DNA of 17,517 nt, from positions 1 to 17,517 of the forward strand of contig DATAOP010000001.1 of assembly GCA_036265675.1 (NCBI GenBank). Direction: 5' to 3'. A program made the translations under genes and the position numbers. Below are positions 1 to 7,143 of the stretch, piece by piece. The DNA comes from VRUE01 sp036265675. GTDB taxonomy: Bacteria > Actinomycetota > Thermoleophilia > Solirubrobacterales > 70-9. The stretch's first letter is position 1; each line of letters opens with the position of its first letter. Under the pieces are notes generated by a model that was not told where the DNA came from, did no database searches, and was given only the letters and a program-made list of their open reading frames with translations.

Positions 1-1
1 C

Positions 2-745
2 GCCGCCCTAAAGCGCCGCCTCGTCCAGCTCGAGCGCAACCGCGGCGTGATGCGCGCCCGGCGTGAGCGCTCGTCGCTGCCGCGGGTCGCCCTCGCCGGC
101 TACACCAACGCCGGCAAGTCGACGCTGCTGAACGCGATCACGGGGGCCGAGGTCGGAGTGGGAGACCGGCTCTTCCACACCCTCGACCCGACCACGCGCA
201 GCTTCGAGCTCTCCGGCCGAACCTACCTGCTGACCGACACAGTCGGATTCATCGAGAAGCTGCCGCACCAGCTGGTCGAGGCGTTCAAGGCGACCCTCGA
301 GGAGACCGTCCTCGCCGACCTGATCCTCCATGTCGTCGACGCAGCGGCGACTGAGGAGCGCCGGGTCGCCGACATGCGTGCCGTCGACGCGGTGCTCGAG
401 GAGATCGGGGCGGGCGGCAAGCCGCGCCTGCTGGTCCTCAACAAGGCCGACCTGCTGGACGAGGACGAGCGCGAGGAGGCACTGATGGAGCATCCCGACG
501 CGGCCCTCGTCTCCGCCCTCGACGGCGACGGCCTCGACCGCCTGCGCGCGGCGATCGAGACCGCGTTCGAGGACACCCTCGCCGAGGTCGAGCTGCTGAT
601 CCCCTACGAGGAGGGAGCTCGCCTGCACGAGCTGCACGAGCTGGCCGGCGTCCTCGAGCGGACCGAGCGCGACGACGGGGTCCTCGTCCACGCCAAGGTG
701 CCCGTCGCCGAGCTTCACCGGTTCGACGATCTCGCCGTCCTCTAG
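2..745 (+). CDS. hflX: GTPase HflX, C-terminal part (5' end outside window)
   Basis: HflX is a ribosome-associated GTPase that binds the 50S subunit and helps split or rescue stalled ribosomes. The reading frame is open from base 2, so the gene starts before the window; 247 residues plus a TAG stop are visible. The helical linker typical of HflX is seen at the left edge (RRLVQLERNRGVMRARR), followed by the G domain: G1 GYTNAGKST, the switch region with HTLDPTTR, G3 DTVGF, G4 NKAD and a G5-like VSALDGDG. After the G domain comes the usual short C-terminal domain ending with FDDLAVL. An internal GTG (47) or ATG (50) should not be taken as the true start, because the linker sequence continues upstream of it. 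It is followed 20 bases later by dut in the same direction. The G-domain motifs make the identification firm. Confidence 0.93.
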   Translation, partial: AALKRRLVQLERNRGVMRARRERSSLPRVALAGYTNAGKSTLLNAITGAEVGVGDRLFHTLDPTTRSFELSGRTYLLTDTVGFIEKLPHQLVEAFKATLEETVLADLILHVVDAAATEERRVADMRAVDAVLEEIGAGGKPRLLVLNKADLLDEDEREEALMEHPDAALVSALDGDGLDRLRAAIETAFEDTLAEVELLIPYEEGARLHELHELAGVLERTERDDGVLVHAKVPVAELHRFDDLAVL

Positions 746-750
746 ATGGC

Positions 751-756
751 TAGGCT
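751..756 (+). promoter_or_regulatory. TAGGCT -10-like box before dut
   Basis: TAGGCT (pattern TAnnnT) lies 9 nt before the GTG start of dut. No Shine-Dalgarno sequence is present, so transcription would begin about three bases before the start codon. The same hexamer with a 7-9 nt spacer occurs before several other genes in this window. No convincing -35 box was seen. Confidence 0.45.
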
Positions 757-765
757 GCCACCACC

Positions 766-1197
766 GTGGACCTGCCGGTGAAGAGACTCAACGACGAGGC
801 GCGGCTCCCGCAGCGCGCCCATGACGGCGACGCCGGCCTCGACCTCTGCGCCTGCGAGGCCGCCCACCTCGGCCCGGGGGAGCGCTGGAGCGTCGGAACC
901 GGGATCGCGATCGAGGTGCCCGATGGCCACGCGGGCCTGGTCCTGCCCCGATCGGGGCTTGCCAGGGAGCACGGGATCGCCCTCGTCAATGCCCCCGGCC
1001 TGATCGATTCCGGTTACCGCGGCGAAGTGCGGGTCCTGCTGCTCAACACCGACCCCGCCGAGACCTTCCGGATCGAGGTCGGCGACCGGATCGCGCAGCT
1101 GGTGATCGCTCCGGTTGCGGCGGCCGAGGTGGTCGAGGCCGAGGGGCTGACAGAGACCGCCCGCGGCGGCGCCGGCTTCGGGTCGAGCGGCCGCTAG
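766..1197 (+). CDS. dut: dUTP diphosphatase (dUTPase)
   Basis: This enzyme hydrolyses dUTP to dUMP and pyrophosphate, keeping uracil out of DNA and feeding dTMP synthesis. At 143 residues it has the size of a trimeric dUTPase. All five family motifs are present in order: DAGLDL (motif I), PRSGLA (II), GLIDSGYRGEV with the uracil-binding loop and catalytic Asp region (III), RIAQLVI (IV), and a glycine-rich C-terminal arm RGGAGFGSSG (V). The start is GTG at 766, giving MDLPVKRLN, which matches the usual N-terminus of the family; a later start would remove the first strand. It lacks a Shine-Dalgarno sequence and has a TAGGCT box 9 nt upstream. Its TAG stop (1195-1197) shares the palindrome CTAG with the stop of the convergent RTX gene. 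Confidence 0.96.
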   Translation: MDLPVKRLNDEARLPQRAHDGDAGLDLCACEAAHLGPGERWSVGTGIAIEVPDGHAGLVLPRSGLAREHGIALVNAPGLIDSGYRGEVRVLLLNTDPAETFRIEVGDRIAQLVIAPVAAAEVVEAEGLTETARGGAGFGSSGR

Positions 1198-4100
1198 CGG
1201 CGCCGGACCCGGAACCTGAACACGGCCGGGCTCGGGTCGGTGTTGCCGGCCGCGTCGGTGGCGGTCACGCGGAAGACGTGGCGTCCGACGCCGACCCGGT
1301 AGGCCCGCGGCGAGGAGCAGGGGGCCTGCCTGTGGCGGTCGACGCGGCAGACGAACGTCGAGCTCTCATTGGCGCCGAACCTGAACACCACCCGGCGCGG
1401 GCCCCTGGTCAGGGTCAGGACCTTGCGGGGGCCGCGATCGACCCGCGTCCGCGGCGGAGTGCGGTCGAGCGGTCGGCGCGGAGGTTCGGTGGTCGGGGCG
1501 ACCGTCCAGCTGTAGGAGACGGGATCGCTGACATTGCCTGCGAGGTCGGTGGCCGTAAGCTTGAACGTGTAGCGGCCGCTCGGCAGGGCCGAATAGGCGA
1601 TTCCCGAGGAACAGGGCGCGGCGGCAGAAGGCTGGGGCCCTTCGAGGCTGCACCGGAAGCCGGCGGGCTCATCGGCCGAGAACGCGAACGCCGCGCTGCC
1701 GGCGGGACTTGGGTCGGGGGGGCGGCCGGTCAGGCTCACGCTGGGGCTGACCGTGTCGATCGTCCAGGTGAACGAGGCCGGGCTCGGGTCGGTCCCACCG
1801 GCGTTCTTCGCCCGGACCTGGAAGGTGTGGGAGGTCCCGGTCGGCGCGCCGTCGCCGGCGAGGCCCGTGTAGCTCATCGGCGATGTGCAGGGGGTGAATG
1901 CGGCGCCGTCGAGCCTGCATTCGAACGCGGCGCCGGTCGGCGGGCTCGCGCTGAAGCCGAATTCGGCACTCATCGCCCTCGTCAGCGGCGCGGGCTTTGC
2001 GCCGATCGTGGTGTCCGGAACCGGTGGCGGCGGTTCGTCGATCGAGTTGTCGACTTCCCAACTGAAGGAGTCAGGGGCGCCGACGTTCCCCGCCTGATCT
2101 GTCGCAACGACTTTGAATGTGTAGAGGCCATCGGGCAGATCCGAGTAGGTGACCCCCGAGGCGCATAGGGTTGCAGCGGACGGTTTCGGCCCTTCCAGCG
2201 TGCACTCGTACGTCGAGGGCTCGTCGGCCGCGAAACCGAAAGCGACGCTCGTGCCGTCGCTGGGGTTCGGAGGAGGGCCGGTGATGTCCACCGTCGGGTC
2301 GACCGTGTCGACCGTCCAGGTGTAGGAGGCCGGGGTCGGATCGGTCCCACCGGCGTTCTTCGCCCGCACCTGGAAGGTGTGGGACGTCCCGGTCGGCGCG
2401 CCATTGCCGGCGAGGGCCGTGTAGCTCTTCGGCGAGGTACAGGCCGCGAACGCTCCTCCGTCGAGCTCGCATTCGAAGCTCGCGCCGGCCGATGGACTGG
2501 CGCTGAAGCTGAATTCGGCCGCCTGGCTGTCCGTCAGCGCCGGCGGCTCGGAGTCGATCGAGGTGTCAGGGATGCCGGGCGGGGTGTCCGGGGGCCTGAA
2601 GCTGTTGGGGTCACGCTCTTCGACGACCTCGCAACTGCTCGGGGCGGGATCGGGGCCATTCGCGGGGCGATCGATCTGGGCGGTGTCGAAGCCTTCGCCG
2701 CAATCGATCGTCGAGTCGGGATCATCTGTCGGGGTTCCGGAGTTGGCGAGGATCGAGTCGTTGCCCGCGCCCGCGTGGTAGGTGTCGGCGCCCGGGCGGC
2801 CGAGGAGCTGGTTGTCGCCGGCGTCGCCGACCATTACGTCGGCGTCGCTCGTCCCCTCGATGTCCTCGAGGCCGGTCAGCGAGGTGAGCGTCCCGCTCGG
2901 GCAGCTCGGTGTCCCGTTGCTGCCGACGAGACCTGCTCTGTGTGCCGCCATGTCGATCGAGATCGCGTTGCTGAACTGCGCCCAGTTCGCGTTGTCGCGG
3001 TCGGGGCCGCCGTCGAGTTCGTCGCCGTCGCAGACCGAGTTGTCGATGAAGAGGTCCTCGCCGGAGCCGGCTTCGAGGTCGTCGGAGCCGCCGTTGTTGG
3101 GGACCGCATCGTCCCCGGCGCCGGCGCTGACGACGTCGTTGCCGGCGCCGTCGATGTCCGCGTCTTCGGTGGCGCCGGTCGTCAGCCGGTCGGCTTCCTC
3201 GCCGCCGAGCAGGACGATCGAGGTCGCTTCGGGAAAGTTGGTGGCGGAGATCGTGTCGTCGCCGGCGTTGCCTGCGATCACGACCGAGTCCGGTTCGGCG
3301 ACCGCGAAGGTTTCCGTCGGGTGGCCGCTGATCGTGAAGCTGACCTGGCCCGAGGCGTAGGAGGCGGCCACAGTGTCATCGCCGTCGGTCCCGGCGAGGA
3401 ACAGGGCAGGGGCCGTGCCGGACTGCGGCGCCATCACCCCGGCCGAGATCGTGCCGGGATCCCTGGGCTGGATTTCCTCATTGGAGGACTCGCATTCGTG
3501 CGTCGTTGTGGCGACGCAGCCGTCGCCCTCGGCGCCGCCATAGGCGACGTCGGCGCCGCCGCCGCCATCGATCAGGTCGGCGCCGCCGCCGCCGTAGAAG
3601 GTCTCGGCGTCGGATGTTCCGACGATGTAGTCGTCGAACGGTGTCCCGATCACGACCTCGAAGTTGGATGCCCCGGAGCTGGCTTCGATTTCGTCGACCC
3701 CGCCGCCGGACGGCGCCAGGCCGTCGTTGGCGAAGCCTTCGCCGAGGTCGACGTACACGCCGCGCCCCGCGGCGCCGTCGGGGAAGCCGGCGTCTTCGAA
3801 GAATTCGCTCTGATTCGGGAACCCGGGGGTGGCCCCGGTCGCGAAGCTGAGCGTGTCGGTGCCGCCGCCGGAATCCCCGATCCTGTCGATCGTCGCGTCG
3901 CCGCGATCGAAATCGTCGCCGGCTTCGCCGTCGAGGGAGTCGGCTCCGAACCCACCCGAGAGGCGATCATTGCCGGGACCGCCGCGAAGGCGATCGTCGC
4001 CGACGCCGCCGTAGAGGCGGTCGTTTCCTTCGTCGCCGAAGAGGTTGTCGTTCCCCCGCTGGCCGTAGAGGATGTCGTCGCCGCCCTCCCCGTGGACGGT

Positions 4101-4268
4101 CGTGATGCTGCGCGGCAGACGGATCGTGTCGGCGCACGGCGTGCCGATGATTTCGCTGCCGACCGTTTCCGGCCCTTCGGCGCAGCTGGGCGCAGCACCG
4201 GCGGGCGGGGCGACGGCGAGGATCAGTAGGAGCCCGAGCAGGAGCCCGGCGGGTCGGACGATTCGCAT
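1194..4268 (-). CDS. Secreted RTX calcium-binding repeat protein with five Ig-like modules
   Basis: This is a predicted exported protein of 1024 residues with no recognised enzymatic domain. An N-terminal Sec signal peptide (residues 1-25 or 26: basic MRIVR, a Leu-rich core, then AGA-A) sets the start at 4268; the same frame is open much further upstream but only as Arg-rich non-coding translation. Residues about 60-124 are nonapeptide RTX repeats (GGxGxDxLx, e.g. GNDRLYGGVGDDRLRGG), which bind calcium in known families. Further RTX-like patches follow (around DAETFYGGGGADLIDGG and later). From residue 566 to the end are five Ig-like modules containing FECxLDGxxFxxCTSP or related Cys pairs and ending with TxTATDxAGN-like strands. 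There is no LPXTG motif or C-terminal membrane segment, so it is probably released or loosely wall-bound. It lies 35 nt after gatD. An AT-rich TATTTA 8 nt before the ATG could be its own weak promoter. Surface adhesion or structural function is only a guess. Confidence 0.82.
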   Translation of the reverse strand: MRIVRPAGLLLGLLLILAVAPPAGAAPSCAEGPETVGSEIIGTPCADTIRLPRSITTVHGEGGDDILYGQRGNDNLFGDEGNDRLYGGVGDDRLRGGPGNDRLSGGFGADSLDGEAGDDFDRGDATIDRIGDSGGGTDTLSFATGATPGFPNQSEFFEDAGFPDGAAGRGVYVDLGEGFANDGLAPSGGGVDEIEASSGASNFEVVIGTPFDDYIVGTSDAETFYGGGGADLIDGGGGADVAYGGAEGDGCVATTTHECESSNEEIQPRDPGTISAGVMAPQSGTAPALFLAGTDGDDTVAASYASGQVSFTISGHPTETFAVAEPDSVVIAGNAGDDTISATNFPEATSIVLLGGEEADRLTTGATEDADIDGAGNDVVSAGAGDDAVPNNGGSDDLEAGSGEDLFIDNSVCDGDELDGGPDRDNANWAQFSNAISIDMAAHRAGLVGSNGTPSCPSGTLTSLTGLEDIEGTSDADVMVGDAGDNQLLGRPGADTYHAGAGNDSILANSGTPTDDPDSTIDCGEGFDTAQIDRPANGPDPAPSSCEVVEERDPNSFRPPDTPPGIPDTSIDSEPPALTDSQAAEFSFSASPSAGASFECELDGGAFAACTSPKSYTALAGNGAPTGTSHTFQVRAKNAGGTDPTPASYTWTVDTVDPTVDITGPPPNPSDGTSVAFGFAADEPSTYECTLEGPKPSAATLCASGVTYSDLPDGLYTFKVVATDQAGNVGAPDSFSWEVDNSIDEPPPPVPDTTIGAKPAPLTRAMSAEFGFSASPPTGAAFECRLDGAAFTPCTSPMSYTGLAGDGAPTGTSHTFQVRAKNAGGTDPSPASFTWTIDTVSPSVSLTGRPPDPSPAGSAAFAFSADEPAGFRCSLEGPQPSAAAPCSSGIAYSALPSGRYTFKLTATDLAGNVSDPVSYSWTVAPTTEPPRRPLDRTPPRTRVDRGPRKVLTLTRGPRRVVFRFGANESSTFVCRVDRHRQAPCSSPRAYRVGVGRHVFRVTATDAAGNTDPSPAVFRFRVRRR
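1470..2573 (-). repeat. Tandem duplication of a two-module Ig-like unit (period 552 bp)
   Basis: Within the RTX gene, residues 566-749 (IPDTSIDSE...) and 750-933 (VPDTTIGAK...) are two copies of a 184-residue unit, each holding one 'FECxLDG' module and one 'EGPxPSAA' module. The DNA offset is exactly 552 bp. The best conserved block, 1791-1883 against 2343-2435, differs at about 6 of 93 positions by eye and encodes the identical peptide TSHTFQVRAKNAGGTDP. A fifth, more diverged module follows. Confidence 0.85.
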
Positions 4269-4303
4269 CTTCTGTCTAAATACCCGAACCGGACCGGGCG
4301 CAC

Positions 4304-5041
4304 TCAGTTGCGCATCGCCGCCGCCCGCGCGGACTCGGCCGCGGCGAGCTCGAGCCTGTCGTCGAGCGGCTCGAGCTCGTGGCGGCTGCCGTAGCGGCGC
4401 TCGAGCGCGAGCGCGATCAGGTGGTCGGCGAGCCAGGCGTTCTTCGGCAGCAGCGGGCCATGGAGGTAGGTGCCGATCAGGTTGCCGCGCTTCACTCCCT
4501 CGAGGCCGTCGTCGCCGTTGTTGCCGAATCCGCGGATCACGCGGCCGAGCGGCGTCGCCGAGGAGCCGAGGTGGGTGCGCCCGCCGTGGTTCTCGAAGCC
4601 GGCGATCGTCCGCGTTCCCTCGCCCAGATCGGCCTCGATCGCAACGTTCCCGATCAGCCTCGGCCCCGGCTCGCGCACCGTCGTGATGTCGGCGAGTCCG
4701 ATCCCAGGCAACCGCTCGTCGCCGAGCTGGTAGCTGTGGCCGAGCAGCTGGTAGCCGCCGCAGACGGCGAGCATCACGGCGCCGTCGTCGACCGCGGCGG
4801 CGAGCGCGTCGCGCTTGGTCTCGACCATGTCGGCGGCGACGGCGCGCTGGTCGCGGTCCTGGCCGCCGCCGAGATAGAGCAGGTCGTGGGCAGCGGGATC
4901 GACGGACTCGCCCGGGCCCGCCGTGGAGTAGGCGAACCCGATCCCGCGCCACTCACAGCGCCGGCGCAGGAAGACGATGTTGCCGCGGTCGGCGTAGATG
5001 TTCATCTGGTCGGGGTAGAGGGCGAGGACCCGGAGCTCCAT
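4304..5041 (-). CDS. gatD: Lipid II isoglutaminyl synthase, glutaminase subunit GatD
   Basis: GatD releases ammonia from glutamine and passes it to MurT, which amidates the D-glutamate of lipid II in the cytoplasm. The 245-residue protein is a CobB/CobQ-type class I amidotransferase. It has the N-terminal LALYPDQMNIYADRGN, a LYLGGGQD oxyanion region, the nucleophile Cys94 in AVCGGYQLLG, Arg128 in PRLIGN, the ENHGGRTHLG segment, and catalytic His194 in GTYLHGPLLPKN. Numbering close to the Staphylococcus aureus enzyme supports the chosen start. The ATG at 5041 is preferred over the GTG at 5044, because GAGGAGG lies 5 nt before the ATG but only 2 nt before the GTG. The ATG overlaps the upstream methyltransferase stop by one base (TGATG), indicating coupled translation. 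MurT lies two genes upstream instead of directly adjacent. Confidence 0.94.
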   Translation of the reverse strand: MELRVLALYPDQMNIYADRGNIVFLRRRCEWRGIGFAYSTAGPGESVDPAAHDLLYLGGGQDRDQRAVAADMVETKRDALAAAVDDGAVMLAVCGGYQLLGHSYQLGDERLPGIGLADITTVREPGPRLIGNVAIEADLGEGTRTIAGFENHGGRTHLGSSATPLGRVIRGFGNNGDDGLEGVKRGNLIGTYLHGPLLPKNAWLADHLIALALERRYGSRHELEPLDDRLELAAAESARAAAMRN

Positions 5042-5754
5042 CACGGCCTCCTCTCAAGGACGACGGCGGTGGAGCCGACATGGTCCTCGGTCGCGGGGAT
5101 CTCCTCGCGAGCGACGGCGGCGAGACCCGCCGCCATCGCCCCGCTCTCGAGCTCGGAGGCGGAGAGGGCGCTCAGCGCCACCTCGTCGACCTCCTCGCTG
5201 AGCTCACCGCGGGGCGAGACCGACTGCCGCAGGCGGCGAACGACGAGCTGCCCGCCGTCGGAGGCGGTCTCCAGCGGCAGGCTCGAGTGGACCCAGCCCT
5301 CGACCTCGCGGGCGTCGGGCAGCGGCGCCGGCCCGTCGACCGGAGCCGGCAGCGCCTCGACGATCGCGAAGGCGGCGCGTCCGCCCTCGCCGAGGTGCGC
5401 GGCGACCCGACCGAGGCAGCGCGCGATGCCGTCGGGGCCGCCGAGAAGCTGGACGAGCTGCATCGGGCCCAGGACCAGGGGGAACCTCTCGGCGAGCTCG
5501 AACTCGCGAGCATCGGCGGTCACCGCCTCGACCGGCAGCCCGCCGGCGCGCTCGTTCGTCGCCGCGACCAGCCCGGCATCGACGTCGATCCCGACGACGC
5601 GGTGGCCGCGGCGGGCGAGGTGGAGCGCGACCCGGCCGGTACCGCAGCCGAGATCCAGGATCGGCCCCCCAGCCTCCGCCGCGAGACGCTCCCAAAGCGG
5701 GAGGTCCGCCGCGTATCCGCCGCACTCTAGGTCGTGCCAGAGGACGGCGCTCAC
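5041..5754 (-). CDS. Class I SAM-dependent methyltransferase between murT and gatD
   Basis: A 237-residue Rossmann-fold methyltransferase of unknown substrate. Motif I is DLGCGTG (residues 34-40), the acidic SAM-ribose residue is in GIDVD (55-59), and TADARE (79-84) fits the adenine-contact position. The N-terminal WHDLECGGYAADLPLWERLA resembles small-molecule methyltransferases, not rRNA or DNA enzymes. The start is GTG at 5754, overlapping the murT stop by four bases (GTGA); its own stop overlaps the gatD ATG. These two overlaps bind its expression to the two subunits of the lipid II amidating enzyme, so a role in cell-wall precursor or envelope lipid chemistry is a reasonable inference, but nothing in the sequence names the substrate. 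It is not similar enough to the other two methyltransferases in this window to be a local duplicate. Confidence 0.85.
   Translation of the reverse strand: MSAVLWHDLECGGYAADLPLWERLAAEAGGPILDLGCGTGRVALHLARRGHRVVGIDVDAGLVAATNERAGGLPVEAVTADAREFELAERFPLVLGPMQLVQLLGGPDGIARCLGRVAAHLGEGGRAAFAIVEALPAPVDGPAPLPDAREVEGWVHSSLPLETASDGGQLVVRRLRQSVSPRGELSEEVDEVALSALSASELESGAMAAGLAAVAREEIPATEDHVGSTAVVLERRP
5047..5053 (-). promoter_or_regulatory. Strong Shine-Dalgarno of gatD
   Basis: GAGGAGG on the minus strand lies inside the 3' end of the upstream methyltransferase gene, 5 nt before the ATG at 5041. It decides for this ATG over the adjacent GTG at 5044. Confidence 0.7.
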
Positions 5755-7142
5755 CGCCAGAACTCCTTGGCCAGGCCGCGCGAGGAGAGGAGGCGGTGCA
5801 GCTCGAGCAGGGCGGTGTAGGTGGGGAGGGCGAAGAGACGATCGCGGGCCGCGGCGACGGCGTCGTCAAGTGAGCGCTCGATGTCCGGCTCGACCTCGAT
5901 CGCCTCCTCGGGCCAGCCGGCGTACTTGAGCCGCAGCGCCATCTCCGGCGCCCGCGTCCCGGCGCAGGTGACCCGCCGGACGCGGTCGGCGAGGAGCTCG
6001 AAGTCCGCGTCCCAGATCCAGGAGACGTCGCGCCCGTCGGCGATGCGGTCGTTGAGGCCGATCCAGAGGTCGAGCCCGCCGTCGTCCTCTAGCCGCAGCG
6101 TCCGCAGCACCTCATTTGTCCCGGCCGGGTTCTTGACCAGCAGGATTGAGGCCCGCCGGCCGGCGATCTCGATCGTCTCGACCCGCCCGAACGCCGACCT
6201 GGCGCCGGCGAGCGCCGCCGGAATCCGGGACGCCGCAGCGCCCAGCTCGAGCCCGGCGGCTATCGCGGCGAGGGCGTTGTAGACGTTGTAGAGGCCGGGG
6301 AGGGGGAGATCGAGGCTGAGCTCGCCCGCCGGCGTGCGGACCGCAACCGTCGATCCCTCCATCCCGTGCAGCTCGATCGCCGTCGCGGCGACATCCGGGG
6401 CCGGGCGCTCGGCGCCGCAGTTCGGACACGAGTAGTGGCCGAGGTGGCCGACGAAGGCGCGCTCGTACGCATACGGGTGGCCGCAGCGGCGGCAGTGCTT
6501 GGCGTCGAAGGCGTGCTGGAGCTCGGGGAGCGCCTGCGAGTGGTCCTCGATCCCGAAGTAGGCGACGCCCTCGCGTCGGCGCTCCTCGGTGTCGCGACCG
6601 AGGTCGGCGATCAGCGGGTCGTCGGCGTTGAGCACGAACCGGGTGCGGCCGACCCGGCCGGCGACGGTCTTCGCCCACTCGTCGGCGAGGATCTCGATCT
6701 CGCCATAGCGGTCGAGCTGGTCGCGGAAGAGGTTGCCGAGGACGATCAGGGTCGGGTCGAGCTGGGCGGCGACCTTCGGCAGCCAGGCCTCGTCGACCTC
6801 GAACAGGCCCTCGCTGCCGCCCTGCTCGAGCAGCGCCGTCGCGATTCCCCAGGTCATGTTCGAGCCGGCGCGGTTGTGGACCGGAGCGCGGCCCTCGGCC
6901 TCCAGCACGGCGGCGATCATTCCGGCGGTCGTCGTCTTGCCGTTGGTGGCGCTGATCAGGCTGATGCCGCGATCGAGGCCGGAGCCGAGACGTGAGATCG
7001 CGTCGGGCGCGAGCCGCAGCAGCACTCGTCCCGGCAGCGTGGTCCCGCCGCCACGGCCGCTTGCGCGGCTGGCGGCCCCGATCGCCCGCGCGACCGCGCG
7101 CTTGGCGCCGAACGCCGCCCCGTTGCGCCCGCTGGCGCTCAA
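5751..7142 (-). CDS. murT: Lipid II isoglutaminyl synthase, Mur-ligase-like subunit MurT
   Basis: MurT uses ATP to activate the alpha-carboxylate of D-glutamate in lipid II and, with ammonia from GatD, converts it to isoglutamine. The 463-residue protein shows the Mur-ligase central domain with the P-loop SATNGKTTT (about 64-72), RAGSNM, VDEAWLPKV, LGNLFRDQLDRYGEI and LNADDP. It also has the zinc ribbon inserted in MurT proteins (Cys217, Cys220, Cys239, Cys242: CRRCG and CPNCG) and GLYNVYNALAA. The C-terminal DUF1727 region contains NDRIADGRDVSWIWDADFE, where Asp372 corresponds to the acidic residue thought to complete the GatD triad. The start is TTG at 7142, one base after the lipid kinase stop. 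No ATG or GTG fits better, and the TTG preserves the usual GRGGGTTLPGR N-terminus. The stop overlaps the methyltransferase GTG. Confidence 0.93.
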   Translation of the reverse strand: MSASGRNGAAFGAKRAVARAIGAASRASGRGGGTTLPGRVLLRLAPDAISRLGSGLDRGISLISATNGKTTTAGMIAAVLEAEGRAPVHNRAGSNMTWGIATALLEQGGSEGLFEVDEAWLPKVAAQLDPTLIVLGNLFRDQLDRYGEIEILADEWAKTVAGRVGRTRFVLNADDPLIADLGRDTEERRREGVAYFGIEDHSQALPELQHAFDAKHCRRCGHPYAYERAFVGHLGHYSCPNCGAERPAPDVAATAIELHGMEGSTVAVRTPAGELSLDLPLPGLYNVYNALAAIAAGLELGAAASRIPAALAGARSAFGRVETIEIAGRRASILLVKNPAGTNEVLRTLRLEDDGGLDLWIGLNDRIADGRDVSWIWDADFELLADRVRRVTCAGTRAPEMALRLKYAGWPEEAIEVEPDIERSLDDAVAAARDRLFALPTYTALLELHRLLSSRGLAKEFWR

Positions 7143-7143
7143 C

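Noticed and set aside
3550..4110. Short regular repeats resembling a CRISPR array
   Set aside because: They are in-frame codons for RTX nonapeptides, with degenerate repeats and no unique spacers.
2379..4229. Long plus-strand open frame opposite the RTX gene
   Set aside because: A shadow of the high-GC Gly/Asp repeats on the minus strand; it has biased Val/Gly/Arg composition and no domain or ribosome-binding site.
4269..4952. Possible 228-residue N-terminal extension of the RTX protein in the same frame
   Set aside because: It lies over gatD, is Arg-rich without domain features, and a clear signal peptide starts at 4268.
4379..5929. Plus-strand open frame opposite gatD and the methyltransferase
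   Set aside because: The opposite strand codes for GatD with intact active-site residues; the plus-strand translation has no recognisable domain.
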